In this document: piece by piece, positions 43,493 to 53,435 of the stretch
How the letters are laid out: every line of letters starts with the position of its first letter
Position numbering within the stretch: the stretch's first letter is position 1
Position numbers and translations under genes: made by a program
Notes under the pieces: model-generated
Database searches by the model: none
Told to the model about the DNA's origin: nothing
What the model saw: the letters and a program-made list of their open reading frames with translations, nothing else
NCBI RefSeq assembly: GCF_023701745.1
Contig: NZ_JAJOZB010000001.1
Span: 4,594,501 to 4,658,500, forward strand
Direction: 5' to 3'
Source of the DNA: Streptomyces sp. RKAG293
Lineage (GTDB): Bacteria; Actinomycetota; Actinomycetes; Streptomycetales; Streptomycetaceae
DNA: 64,000 nt

Positions 43493-44524
43493 ATGGCGCT
43501 CACCCTGTATGTCGACACCGCACGCTGGCGTGCGCACCAGCAGTCCGTGGCCGAGCAGTTCCCCGGCATCGTCCCGGTCTGCAAGGGCAACGGCTACGGC
43601 TTCGGACACGAGCGGCTCGCCGACGAGGCGACCCGGCTCGGCAGCGACATGCTCGCGGTCGGTACGACCTACGAGGCCGCCAGGATCAAGGACTGGTTCG
43701 GCGGGGACCTCCTGGTCCTCACCCCGTACCGGCTCGGCGAGGAGCCGGTGCCGCTGCCGGACCGTGCGATCCGGTCGGTGTCCTCCGTCGAGGGCGTGCG
43801 CGGGCTGGTGGGCGCACGGGTCGTCATCGAGGTCATGAGCAGCATGAAGCGCCACGGCGTCGCCGAGGACGACCTGGTCAAGCTGCACGCCGCCATCGAC
43901 GACGTACGGCTGGAGGGCTTCGCCATCCATCTGCCGCTGGACCGCACCGACGGTTCCGACGCGGTGGAGGAGGTCTTCGGCTGGATGGAGCGGCTGCGCG
44001 CCGCCCGGCTGCCGCTGCACACGATGTTCGTCAGCCACCTCAAGGCGCATGAGCTCGGCCAGCTGCAGCAGCAGTTCCCGCAGACCAAGTTCCGTGCCCG
44101 GATCGGCACCCGGATGTGGCTCGGCGACCACGAGGCCACCGAGTACCGCGGCGCGGTCCTGGACGTCACGCGCATCGCCAAGGGCGAGCGCTACGGGTAC
44201 CGCCAGCAGAAGGCCTCCGACGACGGCCACCTGATCGTGGTCGCGGGCGGGACGTCCCACGGTGTGGGGCTCGAAGCGCCCAAGGCCCTGCACGGCCTGA
44301 TGCCGCGCGCCAAGGGTGTCGCGCGGGCCGGCCTGGCCACCGTCAACCGCAACCTGTCGCCGTTCGTGTGGGCCGGCAAGCAGCGGTGGTTCGCGGAGCC
44401 CCCGCACATGCAGGTCTCCATCCTGTTCCTGCCCAACGACGTGGCCCCGCCGGCGGTCGGTGACGAGCTGGTGGCGCACCTGCGGCACACCACCACCCAG
44501 TTCGACCGCGTCCTGGACCGCTGA
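43493..44524 (+). CDS. Alanine racemase-like PLP protein
   Basis: A 343-aa PLP-barrel protein. VPVCKGNGYGFGHERLADEA carries the PLP lysine near residue 31; FAIHLPLDRT and FRARIGTRMWLGDHEA follow the alanine-racemase barrel; the second beta domain is present (KGVARAGLATVNRNLSPFVW). It is shorter than most Alr proteins and divergent, so activity as racemase needs proof. Linked to femX, with which it probably forms an operon; a supply of D-amino acids or control of precursor synthesis is plausible. Confidence 0.82.
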   Translation: MALTLYVDTARWRAHQQSVAEQFPGIVPVCKGNGYGFGHERLADEATRLGSDMLAVGTTYEAARIKDWFGGDLLVLTPYRLGEEPVPLPDRAIRSVSSVEGVRGLVGARVVIEVMSSMKRHGVAEDDLVKLHAAIDDVRLEGFAIHLPLDRTDGSDAVEEVFGWMERLRAARLPLHTMFVSHLKAHELGQLQQQFPQTKFRARIGTRMWLGDHEATEYRGAVLDVTRIAKGERYGYRQQKASDDGHLIVVAGGTSHGVGLEAPKALHGLMPRAKGVARAGLATVNRNLSPFVWAGKQRWFAEPPHMQVSILFLPNDVAPPAVGDELVAHLRHTTTQFDRVLDR

Positions 44525-44592
44525 CGGCCGCGGGACGCCACCCCACCAGCCACCCCAGCCACAGGACGCCGCTCAGCGGCTCTGAGCGCCTC

Positions 44593-46134
44593 TCAGCCGG
44601 TCTCGGCCGCTGTCGCCGCGGCCCCGCCCTCCACCGGCCGCTGTCCCGCCGTCTCACGCCGTTCCACGCCCCACTCCACCGGCGTCCCCGTGAAGGGGGC
44701 CGCGTGCCGCGGTTCATGGGCCCGGCCGAGTACGAACACGTCCGGCGCGCCGTCCAGCACACCGCCGGACGGGTCGTCCTCGCCGTCCCAGCGCACCACA
44801 TCGCGTTCCGGCAGCAGGATGTCCCGCACCACCACGCCGCACAGGTACAGCGTGCCGAGGAGGTGGATGACGATCGCCAGGTGGTAGCCGTCCTGGGGCA
44901 GCCCGTGGTGCTTGTTGCCGCCCGTCACATAGGCGAGCTGCATCCAGATGCCCAGGAAGTACAGGACCTGGGAGCCCTGCCACACCAGGAAGTCCCGCCA
45001 CCGCGGCCTGGCGAGCACGGCCAGTGGCAGCAGCCACAGCACGTACTGCGGCGAGTAGACCTTGTTGGCGACCACTATGGCGGCCACCACGAGGAAGGCG
45101 AGCTGCGCGAAGCGCGGACGCCGGGGGGCGTAGAGCGCGAGCCCCGCGATGGCCGCGCAGAGCAGCAGCATCAGGGCGACGGCGTAGGAGTTGACGCCGT
45201 CGAGCGGCTTGCCGGTCTGCTGGCTGATGACGAGCCAGATGGAGCCGTAGTCGATCCGGCGGTCCTGGCTGAACGAGTAGAACTTCGCCCAGCCGTCGCG
45301 CGCGAGCAGGATCACCGGCAGGTTGACCACCAGCCATGCCCCCACCGCCCCCGCCACGGCCGTCCAGAAGGCCCTCAGCCAGCCCGCCCGCAGGCAGAGC
45401 ACGAACAGCGCCCCCAGCAGCAGTAGCGGGTAGAGCTTGGCGGCAGTGGCCAGGCCGAGCAGGACGCCGGCCGCCAGCGGGCGGCTGCGGGCCCACATCA
45501 GCATGGCGCCCGCGGTGAGCGCCACCGCGAACAGGTCCCAGTTGATGGTGGCGCTCAGCGCCAGCGCGGGGGAGAGCGCGACGAGCAGGGCGTCCCAGGG
45601 GCGGCGCCGGTGGGTGCGCGCGACGCACACCACGAGGGCCACCGCGCAGACCATCAGCATGCCCGCGTTGACCAGCCAGTAGATCTGCTCGCGGTGCTGC
45701 TCCGAGCCGCCGTCCGGGGTGAACCAGGACGCGACCTCCATGAAGAGGCCGGTCAGGACCGGGTACTCCAGATAGTGGAAGTCGGTGGAGACCTCGTCCG
45801 GGATCCGGTCGAAGTACGGCACGATCCCCGTCGAGAAGCCGCGCCCGCCGAACAGGTGCGGGATGTCGGAGTAGCAGGCGTGGATGTACTGCGCGTCACC
45901 CGGCTGGAACCAGCCGCTGTTGTAGCAGGGCAGCTTCTGCACCATCCCGAGCGCGAACATGCCGATGACCAGGATCACCAGGACCCGCAGCGGGTTCCAC
46001 CAGCGGTGCGCTCCGGTCTCCGCCCGGCGTCCCAGCGGCCCGCCGATGACCTCGCTGGCGGATGCGGCCACCGGATCCTCGTCGGTCGGCGGCACGAGGG
46101 CCTCCAGCTGGTCGTCTTCGCGCACGCTCGTCAT
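44593..46134 (-). CDS. GT87-family (DUF2029) mannosyltransferase-like membrane protein
   Basis: A 513-aa protein with about 11 membrane segments. The LEYPVLTGLFMEVASWF and ALSATINWDLFAVALTAGAM motifs, GLATAAKLYPLLLLGALFVL and NKVYSPQYVLWLLPLAVLAR are typical of GT87 polyprenyl-phosphomannose-dependent alpha-mannosyltransferases such as mycobacterial PimE. It probably adds mannose to a lipid or protein on the outer face. ATG 46134 is chosen; Met at 46143 is also possible. It follows the PBP gene on the same strand across a terminator hairpin. Confidence 0.85.
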   Translation of the reverse strand: MTSVREDDQLEALVPPTDEDPVAASASEVIGGPLGRRAETGAHRWWNPLRVLVILVIGMFALGMVQKLPCYNSGWFQPGDAQYIHACYSDIPHLFGGRGFSTGIVPYFDRIPDEVSTDFHYLEYPVLTGLFMEVASWFTPDGGSEQHREQIYWLVNAGMLMVCAVALVVCVARTHRRRPWDALLVALSPALALSATINWDLFAVALTAGAMLMWARSRPLAAGVLLGLATAAKLYPLLLLGALFVLCLRAGWLRAFWTAVAGAVGAWLVVNLPVILLARDGWAKFYSFSQDRRIDYGSIWLVISQQTGKPLDGVNSYAVALMLLLCAAIAGLALYAPRRPRFAQLAFLVVAAIVVANKVYSPQYVLWLLPLAVLARPRWRDFLVWQGSQVLYFLGIWMQLAYVTGGNKHHGLPQDGYHLAIVIHLLGTLYLCGVVVRDILLPERDVVRWDGEDDPSGGVLDGAPDVFVLGRAHEPRHAAPFTGTPVEWGVERRETAGQRPVEGGAAATAAETG

Positions 46135-46170
46135 GGCGGACATCCTGCCGCATGGCCTGGGAAGGCAGGA

Positions 46171-46200
46171 GGCCGCGGAGGGCATTGGCCCTCCGCGGCC
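46171..46200 (-). terminator. Terminator hairpin after the PBP gene
   Basis: Perfect 13-bp stem GGCCGCGGAGGGC / GCCCTCCGCGGCC with loop ATTG, 27 nt beyond the PBP stop and just before the GT87 gene. Confidence 0.65.
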
Positions 46201-46227
46201 CCGGCCGCACTGCTAACGGCTCATCCG

Positions 46228-48984
46228 TCAGTCGGAGAAGTCGTTGCCGTTGTTACCTCCACCACCGCCGTTGCCGGGCCGGGTCGTGGTGGTCGAGGGT
46301 GTCGGCGAGGTACTGCCGCCGCCGGGCGTGTGGTGGCAGTTCCAGTCGAGCGGCGCGCAAGGCGTCGTCGGCGTATCGGTCGGCGAGGTCGGCGGCGTCG
46401 TGGGCGGCGTCGTCGTGGGCGTCGTCGGAGCCTTGGTCGTCGACGGGGTCTGGCTGGGCGTCGTCTGCGACGGCGTGGGCGTCGGGCTGGTGCCGGGGGC
46501 GTAGACCATCTCGCCGGGATCGCTCGACGGCTCGTTGAAGGTCTGCTTCGCGGTGCCCTTGAGGGCCTGGCTCATGTAGTCGTGCCAGATCTGCGCCGGG
46601 AACGAATTACCGTGCATCTTCGCCTTGCCTGCGGTGCCGTACATCGACAGGAAGGTCTTCTTGCTGGCCTCGGCCTTGTCGTCCAGTCGCCACATGCCGA
46701 TCGAGGTCGACAGCGCCGGCGTGTAGCCGATGAACCAGGCCGACTTGTTGTCGTCGGTGGTACCGGTCTTGCCCGCGGCCTCCCGGCCGTCGTCGAGCTT
46801 CGCCGGCTCACCGGTGCCCTTCTGGACGACGCCCTGCAGCACGTTGGTGACGGTGTCGGCCACGTTCGCCTCGAAGGCCAGCTTCGCCTTCTTCTCGTGC
46901 TTGTAGATCTGCCCGCTCTTGTCCGACACGCTGGTGACCGAGTACGGGTCGTTCTGCATGCCGCTCGCGGCGAACGTCGCGTAGGCCCCGGCCATCCGGA
47001 TCGCGCTGGGCGACGAGGTGCCGATCGAGTACGTGACGCTGTTCTTGTAGTCGTTCAGACCGTTCGACGCGGAGGGCCGCAGACCCGCCGCGATCGCGGC
47101 GTCATGCACCTTGTCGGTGCCGACGTTCATACCGAGCTGGACGTAGGGGGAGTTCATCGACTTTTCCATGGCCTCGCGCAGCGTGACCTTCGCCTCGGAC
47201 TCGCCGTCGTCGTTGGGCTGAGTCCACTCCTCCCCCTTGTTGTCGTGCCAGGGCTTGCCGTCGTAGGTGTTGATCTTCAGGTCGTTCTTACCGCTGAAGA
47301 TGCTCTTCGGCGAGACCTTGGTGCGCTCGTCGTCACCCTGGTCCGCTTCCCCCTTGGGGTCACGCGCGCCATGGGTCATCGCGGCCGCCAGGACGAACGG
47401 CTTGAACGTCGACCCGACCTGGGCGCCGGTCTCGTCCGCGTTGTTCGTGAAGTGCTGCACCGCATCGGTACCGCCGTAGATGGCGATGATCGCGCCGTCC
47501 TTGGGATTGACCGAGGCACCACCGAACTGCACGAACTTGTCGACGAACCCGCCGTCCTTGTCCAGGGTGGTGTTCTTCCCCGAGGTGTCCTTGCGGGTGT
47601 CCGGCTTCAGGTTCTTGTCGCGGACCGCCTTGATCGACGCCTCCAGCTCCGCCACCTTCTGCTTGTTGAAGGTGGTGTGGATCTGGTAGCCGCCCTTGGC
47701 CAGGTCGTCGGACGTGATCTTGAGTCCGGTGCTGTTGATGACGTAGGACTTGGCGAGGCTCACCAGGTAGCCGATCTGCCCGGCCATCTGCGCGTTCTTC
47801 TTCACCGGTCCCGGCGTCGGGTACGCCGTGTACTTCGCCCGCTCCTGAGCCGTCAGGTGGCCGTCCTTGACCTCCTCGTCAAGGATCCACTTCCAGCGCT
47901 GCATGGAGTTGGCCTTGTTGGCCTCGGGAGTGGCGCGCGAGTCGATGTCCACCGCGCCGGCGGGGTCGAAGTACGTCGGGCCCTTGAGCAGCGCTGCCAG
48001 GAAAGCGCACTGGCTCGGGTTGAGATCCTTGGAGTCGACGCCGTAGTACGTCCGGGCCGCGGCCTGGATTCCGTAGGCGCCCCGGCCGTAGTACGAGGTG
48101 TTCAGGTAGCCGGCCATGATGACCGGCTTCTTCACACTGGCGCCGACCTTTATGGAGATGAACAATTCCTTGAACTTGCGAGTGACGGTCTGCGACTGGT
48201 CGAGCCGGGAGTTCTTGACGTACTGCTGGGTGATCGTCGAACCACCCTGCACCTCACCGCCGGTGGCCATGTTCTTCAGGGCACGCGCGATACCCATGGG
48301 GTCGACGCCGCTGTCGCCCTCGAAGGTCTTGTTCTCCGCGGAGATGACCGCGTACTGCATCGCCCGCGGGATCTGGTCGATCGTCACGTTCTGGCGGTTG
48401 ATCTCCCCGCCGGTCGCGATCATCGGGGTGTTGTCGTCCCAGTAGTAGACGTTGTTCTCCGCCTTGGCGGCGAGGTTCTCGTCCGGGATCTGCACCATCG
48501 CGTACGCGATGCCCGCGATACCGACCAGTGTGCCGAAGAAGGCGATGGTCAGCGACGTGACCTGCTTCCAGGACGGCATCCAGTGGCGCCAGCCGGTCTT
48601 GCCCCAGCGCGGATAGTCGATGAAGCGCTTCTTCGGGGGACGGCCGGGTCCACGACCACCGGGACCACTGCCACTGCCGCTGCCACCACCGCCGGGCCTG
48701 CGGCGCCCACCGCCACCGGAACCGCCCGCGCCTTCCGCGACACCCGCGCCCTCGGCGGCGTTCGCCGCACGGCGGCGACCGCCCTGCCCAGCACGGCGCG
48801 CGGCCGCGCGGCCGGGATAAGAGGGTCCGTCAGCGGCGGAACGGCCGGGTGACGGTGCCTGCGACGGCGGGTTGGCGGCGCGCCGGCCGACGGACGGCGA
48901 CGGCGGTTCCTGCTGCGCTCCGCGCCGGGCGGCTGCGCGGCCGCCGCCGGGCGACTGCGGCGGCTTGCGACGGTGATCGCTCAT
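46228..48984 (-). CDS. Bifunctional class A penicillin-binding protein
   Basis: A 918-aa class A PBP. Residues 1-130 are cytoplasmic and Gly/Arg/Ser-rich; one membrane anchor follows (LTIAFFGTLVGIAGIAYAMV). The GT51 domain has the EDK-like SAENKTFE and GSTITQQYVKN near 246. The transpeptidase has SxxK in GSTFKPF near 525, SxN in SMNSPY near 610 and KTGT near 740. The last 110 residues are Thr/Pro-rich, with a CAPLDWNC pair. It polymerises and cross-links peptidoglycan outside the membrane. AGGAG precedes the ATG. Divergent from PadR. Confidence 0.95.
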   Translation of the reverse strand: MSDHRRKPPQSPGGGRAAARRGAQQEPPSPSVGRRAANPPSQAPSPGRSAADGPSYPGRAAARRAGQGGRRRAANAAEGAGVAEGAGGSGGGGRRRPGGGGSGSGSGPGGRGPGRPPKKRFIDYPRWGKTGWRHWMPSWKQVTSLTIAFFGTLVGIAGIAYAMVQIPDENLAAKAENNVYYWDDNTPMIATGGEINRQNVTIDQIPRAMQYAVISAENKTFEGDSGVDPMGIARALKNMATGGEVQGGSTITQQYVKNSRLDQSQTVTRKFKELFISIKVGASVKKPVIMAGYLNTSYYGRGAYGIQAAARTYYGVDSKDLNPSQCAFLAALLKGPTYFDPAGAVDIDSRATPEANKANSMQRWKWILDEEVKDGHLTAQERAKYTAYPTPGPVKKNAQMAGQIGYLVSLAKSYVINSTGLKITSDDLAKGGYQIHTTFNKQKVAELEASIKAVRDKNLKPDTRKDTSGKNTTLDKDGGFVDKFVQFGGASVNPKDGAIIAIYGGTDAVQHFTNNADETGAQVGSTFKPFVLAAAMTHGARDPKGEADQGDDERTKVSPKSIFSGKNDLKINTYDGKPWHDNKGEEWTQPNDDGESEAKVTLREAMEKSMNSPYVQLGMNVGTDKVHDAAIAAGLRPSASNGLNDYKNSVTYSIGTSSPSAIRMAGAYATFAASGMQNDPYSVTSVSDKSGQIYKHEKKAKLAFEANVADTVTNVLQGVVQKGTGEPAKLDDGREAAGKTGTTDDNKSAWFIGYTPALSTSIGMWRLDDKAEASKKTFLSMYGTAGKAKMHGNSFPAQIWHDYMSQALKGTAKQTFNEPSSDPGEMVYAPGTSPTPTPSQTTPSQTPSTTKAPTTPTTTPPTTPPTSPTDTPTTPCAPLDWNCHHTPGGGSTSPTPSTTTTRPGNGGGGGNNGNDFSD

Positions 48985-49363
48985 GAACAGCTACTCCTAG
49001 AACAGGCGGGATCGCCTGAAGGCGGCAATGAATATCCGTGGGTCCCCCTGAGTGCGGCAGTGTCAGGCCGCACTGCACCCAGGACCAAGACGCTCACGCG
49101 CGTCACAGGGTTCCCGGTGCTCTGCATGGCGAACAGAGTACGCAGGCTCAAAAGCCCTGTGACACCAACCTTCATCACATAACGGACGGCTGAGGCTTCA
49201 CAGGTTTCCCGATGTGACACCGGTCACCGCGGGCCGCCTTGCCAGATAGATCAAGCCGTTCTATCGTCGCGATGTATCGACTCGATACATCGGGCCGGCA
49301 CAAGCACCACCACACACCGGGGCGGACCCGGGTTCAGCGGTGGCCAGGACGGAAGGCGGGGCA
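48985..49363. other. Divergent PBP/PadR promoter region
   Basis: 379 bp without a convincing gene. It contains a 23-bp inverted repeat at 49270-49292 near PadR. A short open frame ending in an ATGA overlap with the PBP start (48981-49130) has codon use unlike Streptomyces genes, so I treat the stretch as leader and promoter DNA. Confidence 0.55.
49270..49292. promoter_or_regulatory. Near-perfect 23-bp palindrome, probable PadR operator
   Basis: CGATGTATCGA and TCGATACATCG (11-bp perfect arms) flank one base. It holds the ATGTAT...ATACAT core common in PadR operators and lies 72 bp before the padR-type start, so autoregulation is likely. Confidence 0.65.
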
Positions 49364-50014
49364 GTGAGCAAGCGCTCCGGGATCCTCGAATTCGCTGTCC
49401 TCGGCCTGCTGCGCGAATCCCCGATGCACGGTTACGAGCTGCGCAAGCGGCTCAACACCTCGCTCGGTGTGTTCCGCGCGTTCAGCTACGGCAGCCTTTA
49501 TCCCTGCCTGAAGACGCTGGTCGCCCAGGGCTGGTTGATCGAGGAGACGGTTCCGGACGTGGATCCGCTGGCCGCTCCCCTCGTCGGCCGCCGGGCGAAG
49601 ATCGTCTACCGGCTGACCACGGCGGGCAAGGAGCACTTCGAGGAGCTCCTCGCCCACTCAGGGCCGGACGCATGGGAGGACGAGCACTTCGCGGCTCGGT
49701 TCGCCTTCTTCGGCCAGACGTCACGGGACGTCCGGATGCGCGTCCTCGAGGGGCGGCGCAGCCGCCTCGAGGAACGCCTGGACAAGATGCGCGCCTCGTT
49801 GGTGCGCACCCGTGAGCGGCTCGACGACTACACGCTCGAGCTGCAACGGCACGGCATGGAATCGGTGGAGCGCGAGGTCCGCTGGCTCAACGAGCTGATC
49901 GAGACCGAGCGCAACGGGCGCACCACGCGCCCGCCGGCCGAGCAGGACGACAACACACAAGACCGCAACACTCAAGAACATGGCGGCCAACCCGGAGACC
50001 GGGGAACCGCGTGA
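49364..50014 (+). CDS. PadR-family transcriptional regulator
   Basis: A 216-aa PadR regulator. The winged HTH (residues 1-90) reads [20 protein letters not shown] then [20 protein letters not shown] and [15 protein letters not shown]; a C-terminal helical dimerisation part follows ([20 protein letters not shown]). The GTG at 49364 has GGAAGG 7 nt upstream. It ends 20 bp before ino1 and is probably co-transcribed with it. In S. coelicolor the same pair is adjacent, so control of inositol synthesis or of the PBP is a fair guess. Confidence 0.93.
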   Translation: MSKRSGILEFAVLGLLRESPMHGYELRKRLNTSLGVFRAFSYGSLYPCLKTLVAQGWLIEETVPDVDPLAAPLVGRRAKIVYRLTTAGKEHFEELLAHSGPDAWEDEHFAARFAFFGQTSRDVRMRVLEGRRSRLEERLDKMRASLVRTRERLDDYTLELQRHGMESVEREVRWLNELIETERNGRTTRPPAEQDDNTQDRNTQEHGGQPGDRGTA

Positions 50015-50034
50015 CGATTACACAGGGAGCAACC

Positions 50035-51114
50035 GTGGGTTCGGTTCGCGTAGCCATTGTTGGCGTGGGCAACTGCGCCGCGTCGCTGGTGCAGGGTGTC
50101 GAGTACTACAAGGACGCCGACCCGAACGGCCGCGTGCCTGGCCTCATGCACGTGCAGTTCGGTGACTACCACGTGCGTGACGTCGAGTTCGTGGCCGCCT
50201 TCGATGTCGACGCGAAGAAGGTCGGCCTCGACCTCGCGGACGCCATCGGCGCCAGCGAGAACAACACGATCAAGATCTGCGACGTTCCGCAGAGCGGTAT
50301 CACCGTCGAGCGCGGTCACACCCACGACGGTCTCGGCAAGTACTACCGCGAGACCATCGAGGAGTCGGACGCGGCCCCGGTCGACATCGTCAAGATCCTC
50401 AAGGACCGCCAGGTCGACGTTCTCGTCTGCTACCTGCCCGTCGGCTCCGAGGTCGCTGCGAAGTTCTACGCGCAGTGCGCCATCGACGCCAAGGTCGCGT
50501 TCGTCAACGCCCTCCCGGTCTTCATCGCCGGCACCAAGGAGTGGGCGGACAAGTTCACCGAGGCCGGTGTGCCGATCGTCGGTGACGACATCAAGTCGCA
50601 GGTCGGCGCCACGATCACGCACCGTGTGATGGCGAAGCTCTTCGAGGACCGCGGTGTCCTGCTGGAGCGCACCATGCAGCTGAACGTCGGCGGCAACATG
50701 GACTTCAAGAACATGCTGGAGCGCGACCGCCTCGAGTCGAAGAAGATCTCGAAGACGCAGGCCGTCACCTCGCAGATCGACCGCGACCTGGGTGCCGACA
50801 ACGTGCACATCGGCCCGTCGGACTACGTGGCGTGGCTCGACGACCGCAAGTGGGCGTTCGTCCGCCTCGAGGGCCGCGCCTTCGGTGACGTCCCGCTGAG
50901 CCTGGAGTACAAGCTCGAGGTCTGGGACTCCCCGAACTCGGCCGGCGTCATCATCGACGCGGTGCGTGCCGCGAAGATCGCCCTGGACCGCGGCATCGGT
51001 GGCCCGATCCTCTCGGCGTCCTCGTACTTCATGAAGTCCCCGCCGGTGCAGTACTTCGACGACGAGGCCCGCGACAACGTCGAGAAGTTCATCAAGGGCG
51101 AGGTCGAGCGCTGA
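50035..51114 (+). CDS. ino1: Inositol-3-phosphate synthase
   Basis: A 359-aa synthase that converts glucose 6-phosphate to inositol phosphate with bound NAD, feeding phosphatidylinositol and mycothiol. [20 protein letters not shown] is the NAD-binding glycine loop; [20 protein letters not shown] and [20 protein letters not shown] then the [12 protein letters not shown] motif are family signatures. The GTG at 50035 follows AGGGAG at 5 nt; another GTG at 50011 overlaps the PadR stop. Codon use is highly biased, as expected for a well expressed gene. Confidence 0.96.
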   Translation: MGSVRVAIVGVGNCAASLVQGVEYYKDADPNGRVPGLMHVQFGDYHVRDVEFVAAFDVDAKKVGLDLADAIGASENNTIKICDVPQSGITVERGHTHDGLGKYYRETIEESDAAPVDIVKILKDRQVDVLVCYLPVGSEVAAKFYAQCAIDAKVAFVNALPVFIAGTKEWADKFTEAGVPIVGDDIKSQVGATITHRVMAKLFEDRGVLLERTMQLNVGGNMDFKNMLERDRLESKKISKTQAVTSQIDRDLGADNVHIGPSDYVAWLDDRKWAFVRLEGRAFGDVPLSLEYKLEVWDSPNSAGVIIDAVRAAKIALDRGIGGPILSASSYFMKSPPVQYFDDEARDNVEKFIKGEVER

Positions 51115-51205
51115 GCCCAGCCGGCTCGGGCTCACGGTCGATCGGCACCGACCCGCCGATCGCCACTGATCGCCACTGAACCGCTGATCACGCACGACGC
51201 GTAAC

Positions 51206-51240
51206 CGTCAGGCCCCGGGTGTTGCGCCCGGGGCCTGACG
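51206..51240 (+). terminator. Terminator of ino1
   Basis: Perfect 14-bp stem CGTCAGGCCCCGGG / CCCGGGGCCTGACG with a 7-nt loop, 92 nt after the ino1 stop. Confidence 0.7.
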
Positions 51241-51260
51241 CGTCATGTGAGGCTGTGCCC

Positions 51261-52550
51261 ATGGCTGTTGTGCGCGATCTCCGCGTGCTGCTGCGGCTGC
51301 GCGACTTCCGGCGGCTGCTCGCGGTGCGCCTGCTGTCCCAACTCTCCGACGGCGTCTTCCAGGTCGCGCTCGCCACGTACGTCGTCTTCTCGCCCGAGAA
51401 GCAGGCGTCCCCCGCCGCCATCGCCTCCGCGATGGCCGTGCTCCTGCTGCCGTACTCCCTGCTGGGTCCCTTCACCGGGGTGCTGCTGGACCGCTGGCGG
51501 CGGCGCCAGGTCCTGCTGTACTGCAACCTGCTGCGCGCGGTGCTCTCCTGCGGCACGGCCGCGCTGATCCTGGCCCATGTCCCGGACTGGCTGTTCTATC
51601 TGTCGGCGCTGTCCGTCACCGCCGTCAACCGCTTCGTCCTGGCCGGGCTGTCGGCGGCACTGCCGCGCGTCGTGGACCGGGAGCGGCTCGTGATGGCCAA
51701 CTCGCTGTCGCCGACCGCGGGGACACTGGCCGCGACGGCCGGCGGCGGTCTCGCCTTCCTCGTCCACCTCGGCCTCGCCAAGGGCGCCGGAGCCGACGCG
51801 ACCGTGGTGCTGCTCGCCGCGTTCGTCTACCTCTGCGCGGGCCTGGCCGCCCTCGCCCTGGACCGCGACCTCCTCGGCCCCGACCCGGAGCTCGTCCAAC
51901 CACGCCTCGGCACCGCGCTGACCGGTACCGTGCACGGCCTCGCGGAGGGGCTGCGCCATCTGCGCGGCCGCCCGGCCGCGGTGCGGGCCATGGCCGCCAT
52001 GACCGCCCTGCGCTTTTGCTACGGCGCACTCACCGTCGTCCTGCTGATGCTGTGCCGCTACGCCTGGAACACCGCGTCGGACCGGCCGGGCGACGACGGC
52101 AGCGGCGGTCTGGCCCTGCTCGGACTCGCGGTGGGCGTCTCGGGCGCGGGCTTCTTCGCCGCCGCCGTCATCACACCCTGGGCCACCGCCCGCTTCGGCA
52201 CCGCCGGCTGGATCACGGTCTGCGCCGGATCCGCCGCCGTGCTTCTCCCGCCGCTGGCCCTGCCGTTCGACCCCGCGCCCATGCTGGTCGCCGCCTTCGC
52301 CCTGGGCATCTGCACCCAGGGCGCCAAGATCGCCACCGACACCGTCGTCCAGTCCTCGGTCGACGACGCATACCGGGGACGGGTGTTCTCGCTCTACGAC
52401 GTGGCCTTCAACGTCGCCTTCGTCGGTGCCGCGGCAGTCGCCGCCCTGATGCTTCCGCCGGACGGCCGGTCCGCGCTCCTGATCGCCCTACTGGCCCTGC
52501 TGTACGCGGTGGTGGCCCTGGCGATGCTCCGTGTCAGGGGTCTCCAGTAG
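51261..52550 (+). CDS. Major facilitator superfamily transporter
   Basis: A 429-aa MFS protein with about 12 membrane segments. RDFRRLLAVRLLSQLSDGVF then QVALATYVVF and LLDRWRRRQVLLYCNLLRA (the loop 2-3 motif with DRWRRR) and SVDDAYRGRVFSLYDVAFNV are typical of MFS_3-type drug exporters. The substrate is unknown. The ATG at 51261 is close behind the ino1 terminator; no strong ribosome site. It precedes the LppU-like gene by 48 bp. Confidence 0.88.
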   Translation: MAVVRDLRVLLRLRDFRRLLAVRLLSQLSDGVFQVALATYVVFSPEKQASPAAIASAMAVLLLPYSLLGPFTGVLLDRWRRRQVLLYCNLLRAVLSCGTAALILAHVPDWLFYLSALSVTAVNRFVLAGLSAALPRVVDRERLVMANSLSPTAGTLAATAGGGLAFLVHLGLAKGAGADATVVLLAAFVYLCAGLAALALDRDLLGPDPELVQPRLGTALTGTVHGLAEGLRHLRGRPAAVRAMAAMTALRFCYGALTVVLLMLCRYAWNTASDRPGDDGSGGLALLGLAVGVSGAGFFAAAVITPWATARFGTAGWITVCAGSAAVLLPPLALPFDPAPMLVAAFALGICTQGAKIATDTVVQSSVDDAYRGRVFSLYDVAFNVAFVGAAAVAALMLPPDGRSALLIALLALLYAVVALAMLRVRGLQ

Positions 52551-52598
52551 TGTTCGCCCGTTCTTACGTCGCTCATACATCCCAATCGGGGGACACCC

Positions 52599-53387
52599 AT
52601 GACCACTCCACCGCCACCGCAGTACCAGCAGGGTGGGAACCCCTACGGCCAGCCGCAGCCGCCGCAGGGCGGCAACCCGTACGGCCAGCCGCAACCGCCG
52701 CAGGGCGCTGACCCCTTCGGGCAGCAGGGGCCGCAGCCGTATCCCCAGCAGGGAGCCCAGCCCGGCGCGTGCACCTTCTGCGGCGGCTACCCCGCCGTCC
52801 ACGCCACGGTCCGCGGTCACCAGGGCTTCCTGGTCATCATGCGGTTCCTCAAGCTGAAGGCCAACTACTGCCGCTCCTGCGGCATAGCCACGCACCGCGA
52901 CATGACCACCAAGACCCTGTGGCAGGGCTGGTGGGGCATCGCCTCGTTCATCATCACGCCGGTCACCCTGCTCATCAACCTGGGTGCGCGGGGGAAGTTC
53001 AACAAGCTCCCCGCGCCCACCGGTGGCTGGGGACCGTCCCGCGAGACCGGAAAGCCGATCTTCGGGCGCGTGGGTGCCTACGGCATCCTGGTCCCGCTCA
53101 TCGTGATCGCCGCGATCGTGGGGGTGAACGCGCTCGACAAGAGCGCCAGCACGGCCGTCGTCGGCGACTGCATGCACCGCGGTAGCGCCAGCGACAGCAA
53201 CCCGGACCTGAAGGTCGTCTCCTGCACGGACGCCAAGGCGCAGTACAAGGTCCTGGCCGTGATCAGTGGCGAGTACGGCGACTCCGAGGCCGAGAAGAAG
53301 TGCACGGCGGCGGCCCCGGACTTCCAGTACGCCTACACCGAGTCCGGTAGCGGCAGCGACTTCCTGCTCTGCCTGAAGGACAAGTAG
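52599..53387 (+). CDS. LppU/SCO3897-like membrane protein with N-terminal zinc-ribbon and GQPQPPQ repeats
   Basis: A 262-aa protein. Residues 1-55 are Pro/Gln/Gly repeats (GGNPYGQPQPPQ twice, then a variant). Four cysteines (CTFCGG ... CRSCG, about 58-97) resemble a zinc ribbon. Membrane segments are GIASFIITPVTLLINLG and YGILVPLIVIAAIVGVNAL. The outer C-terminal domain (VVGDCMHRGSASDSNPDLKV ... CTDAKAQYKVL ... KKCTAAAPDF ... FLLCLKD) has four cysteines, as in the LppU/SCO3897 family. Function unknown. Ends before a parS palindrome shared with the convergent cca gene. Confidence 0.8.
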   Translation: MTTPPPPQYQQGGNPYGQPQPPQGGNPYGQPQPPQGADPFGQQGPQPYPQQGAQPGACTFCGGYPAVHATVRGHQGFLVIMRFLKLKANYCRSCGIATHRDMTTKTLWQGWWGIASFIITPVTLLINLGARGKFNKLPAPTGGWGPSRETGKPIFGRVGAYGILVPLIVIAAIVGVNALDKSASTAVVGDCMHRGSASDSNPDLKVVSCTDAKAQYKVLAVISGEYGDSEAEKKCTAAAPDFQYAYTESGSGSDFLLCLKDK

Positions 53388-53421
53388 TCCCACCGGTCTC
53401 ACCGAAATGCACAGGGGCGAT

Positions 53422-53435
53422 GTTCCACGTGGAAC
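53422..53435. promoter_or_regulatory. parS: parS site (GTTCCACGTGGAAC) within a 30-bp palindrome
   Basis: Symmetric parS at the centre of a perfect 30-bp palindrome (53414-53443) with GGGGCGAT/ATCGCCCC flanks. It lies between two convergent genes, 35 bp after the LppU-like stop, where a terminator is expected. Confidence 0.95.

Noticed and set aside
48981-49130. Short frame ending with an ATGA overlap on the PBP start
   Set aside because: Codons such as TCA, TCT, TTG and AGG are frequent, unlike real genes here; treated as leader DNA.
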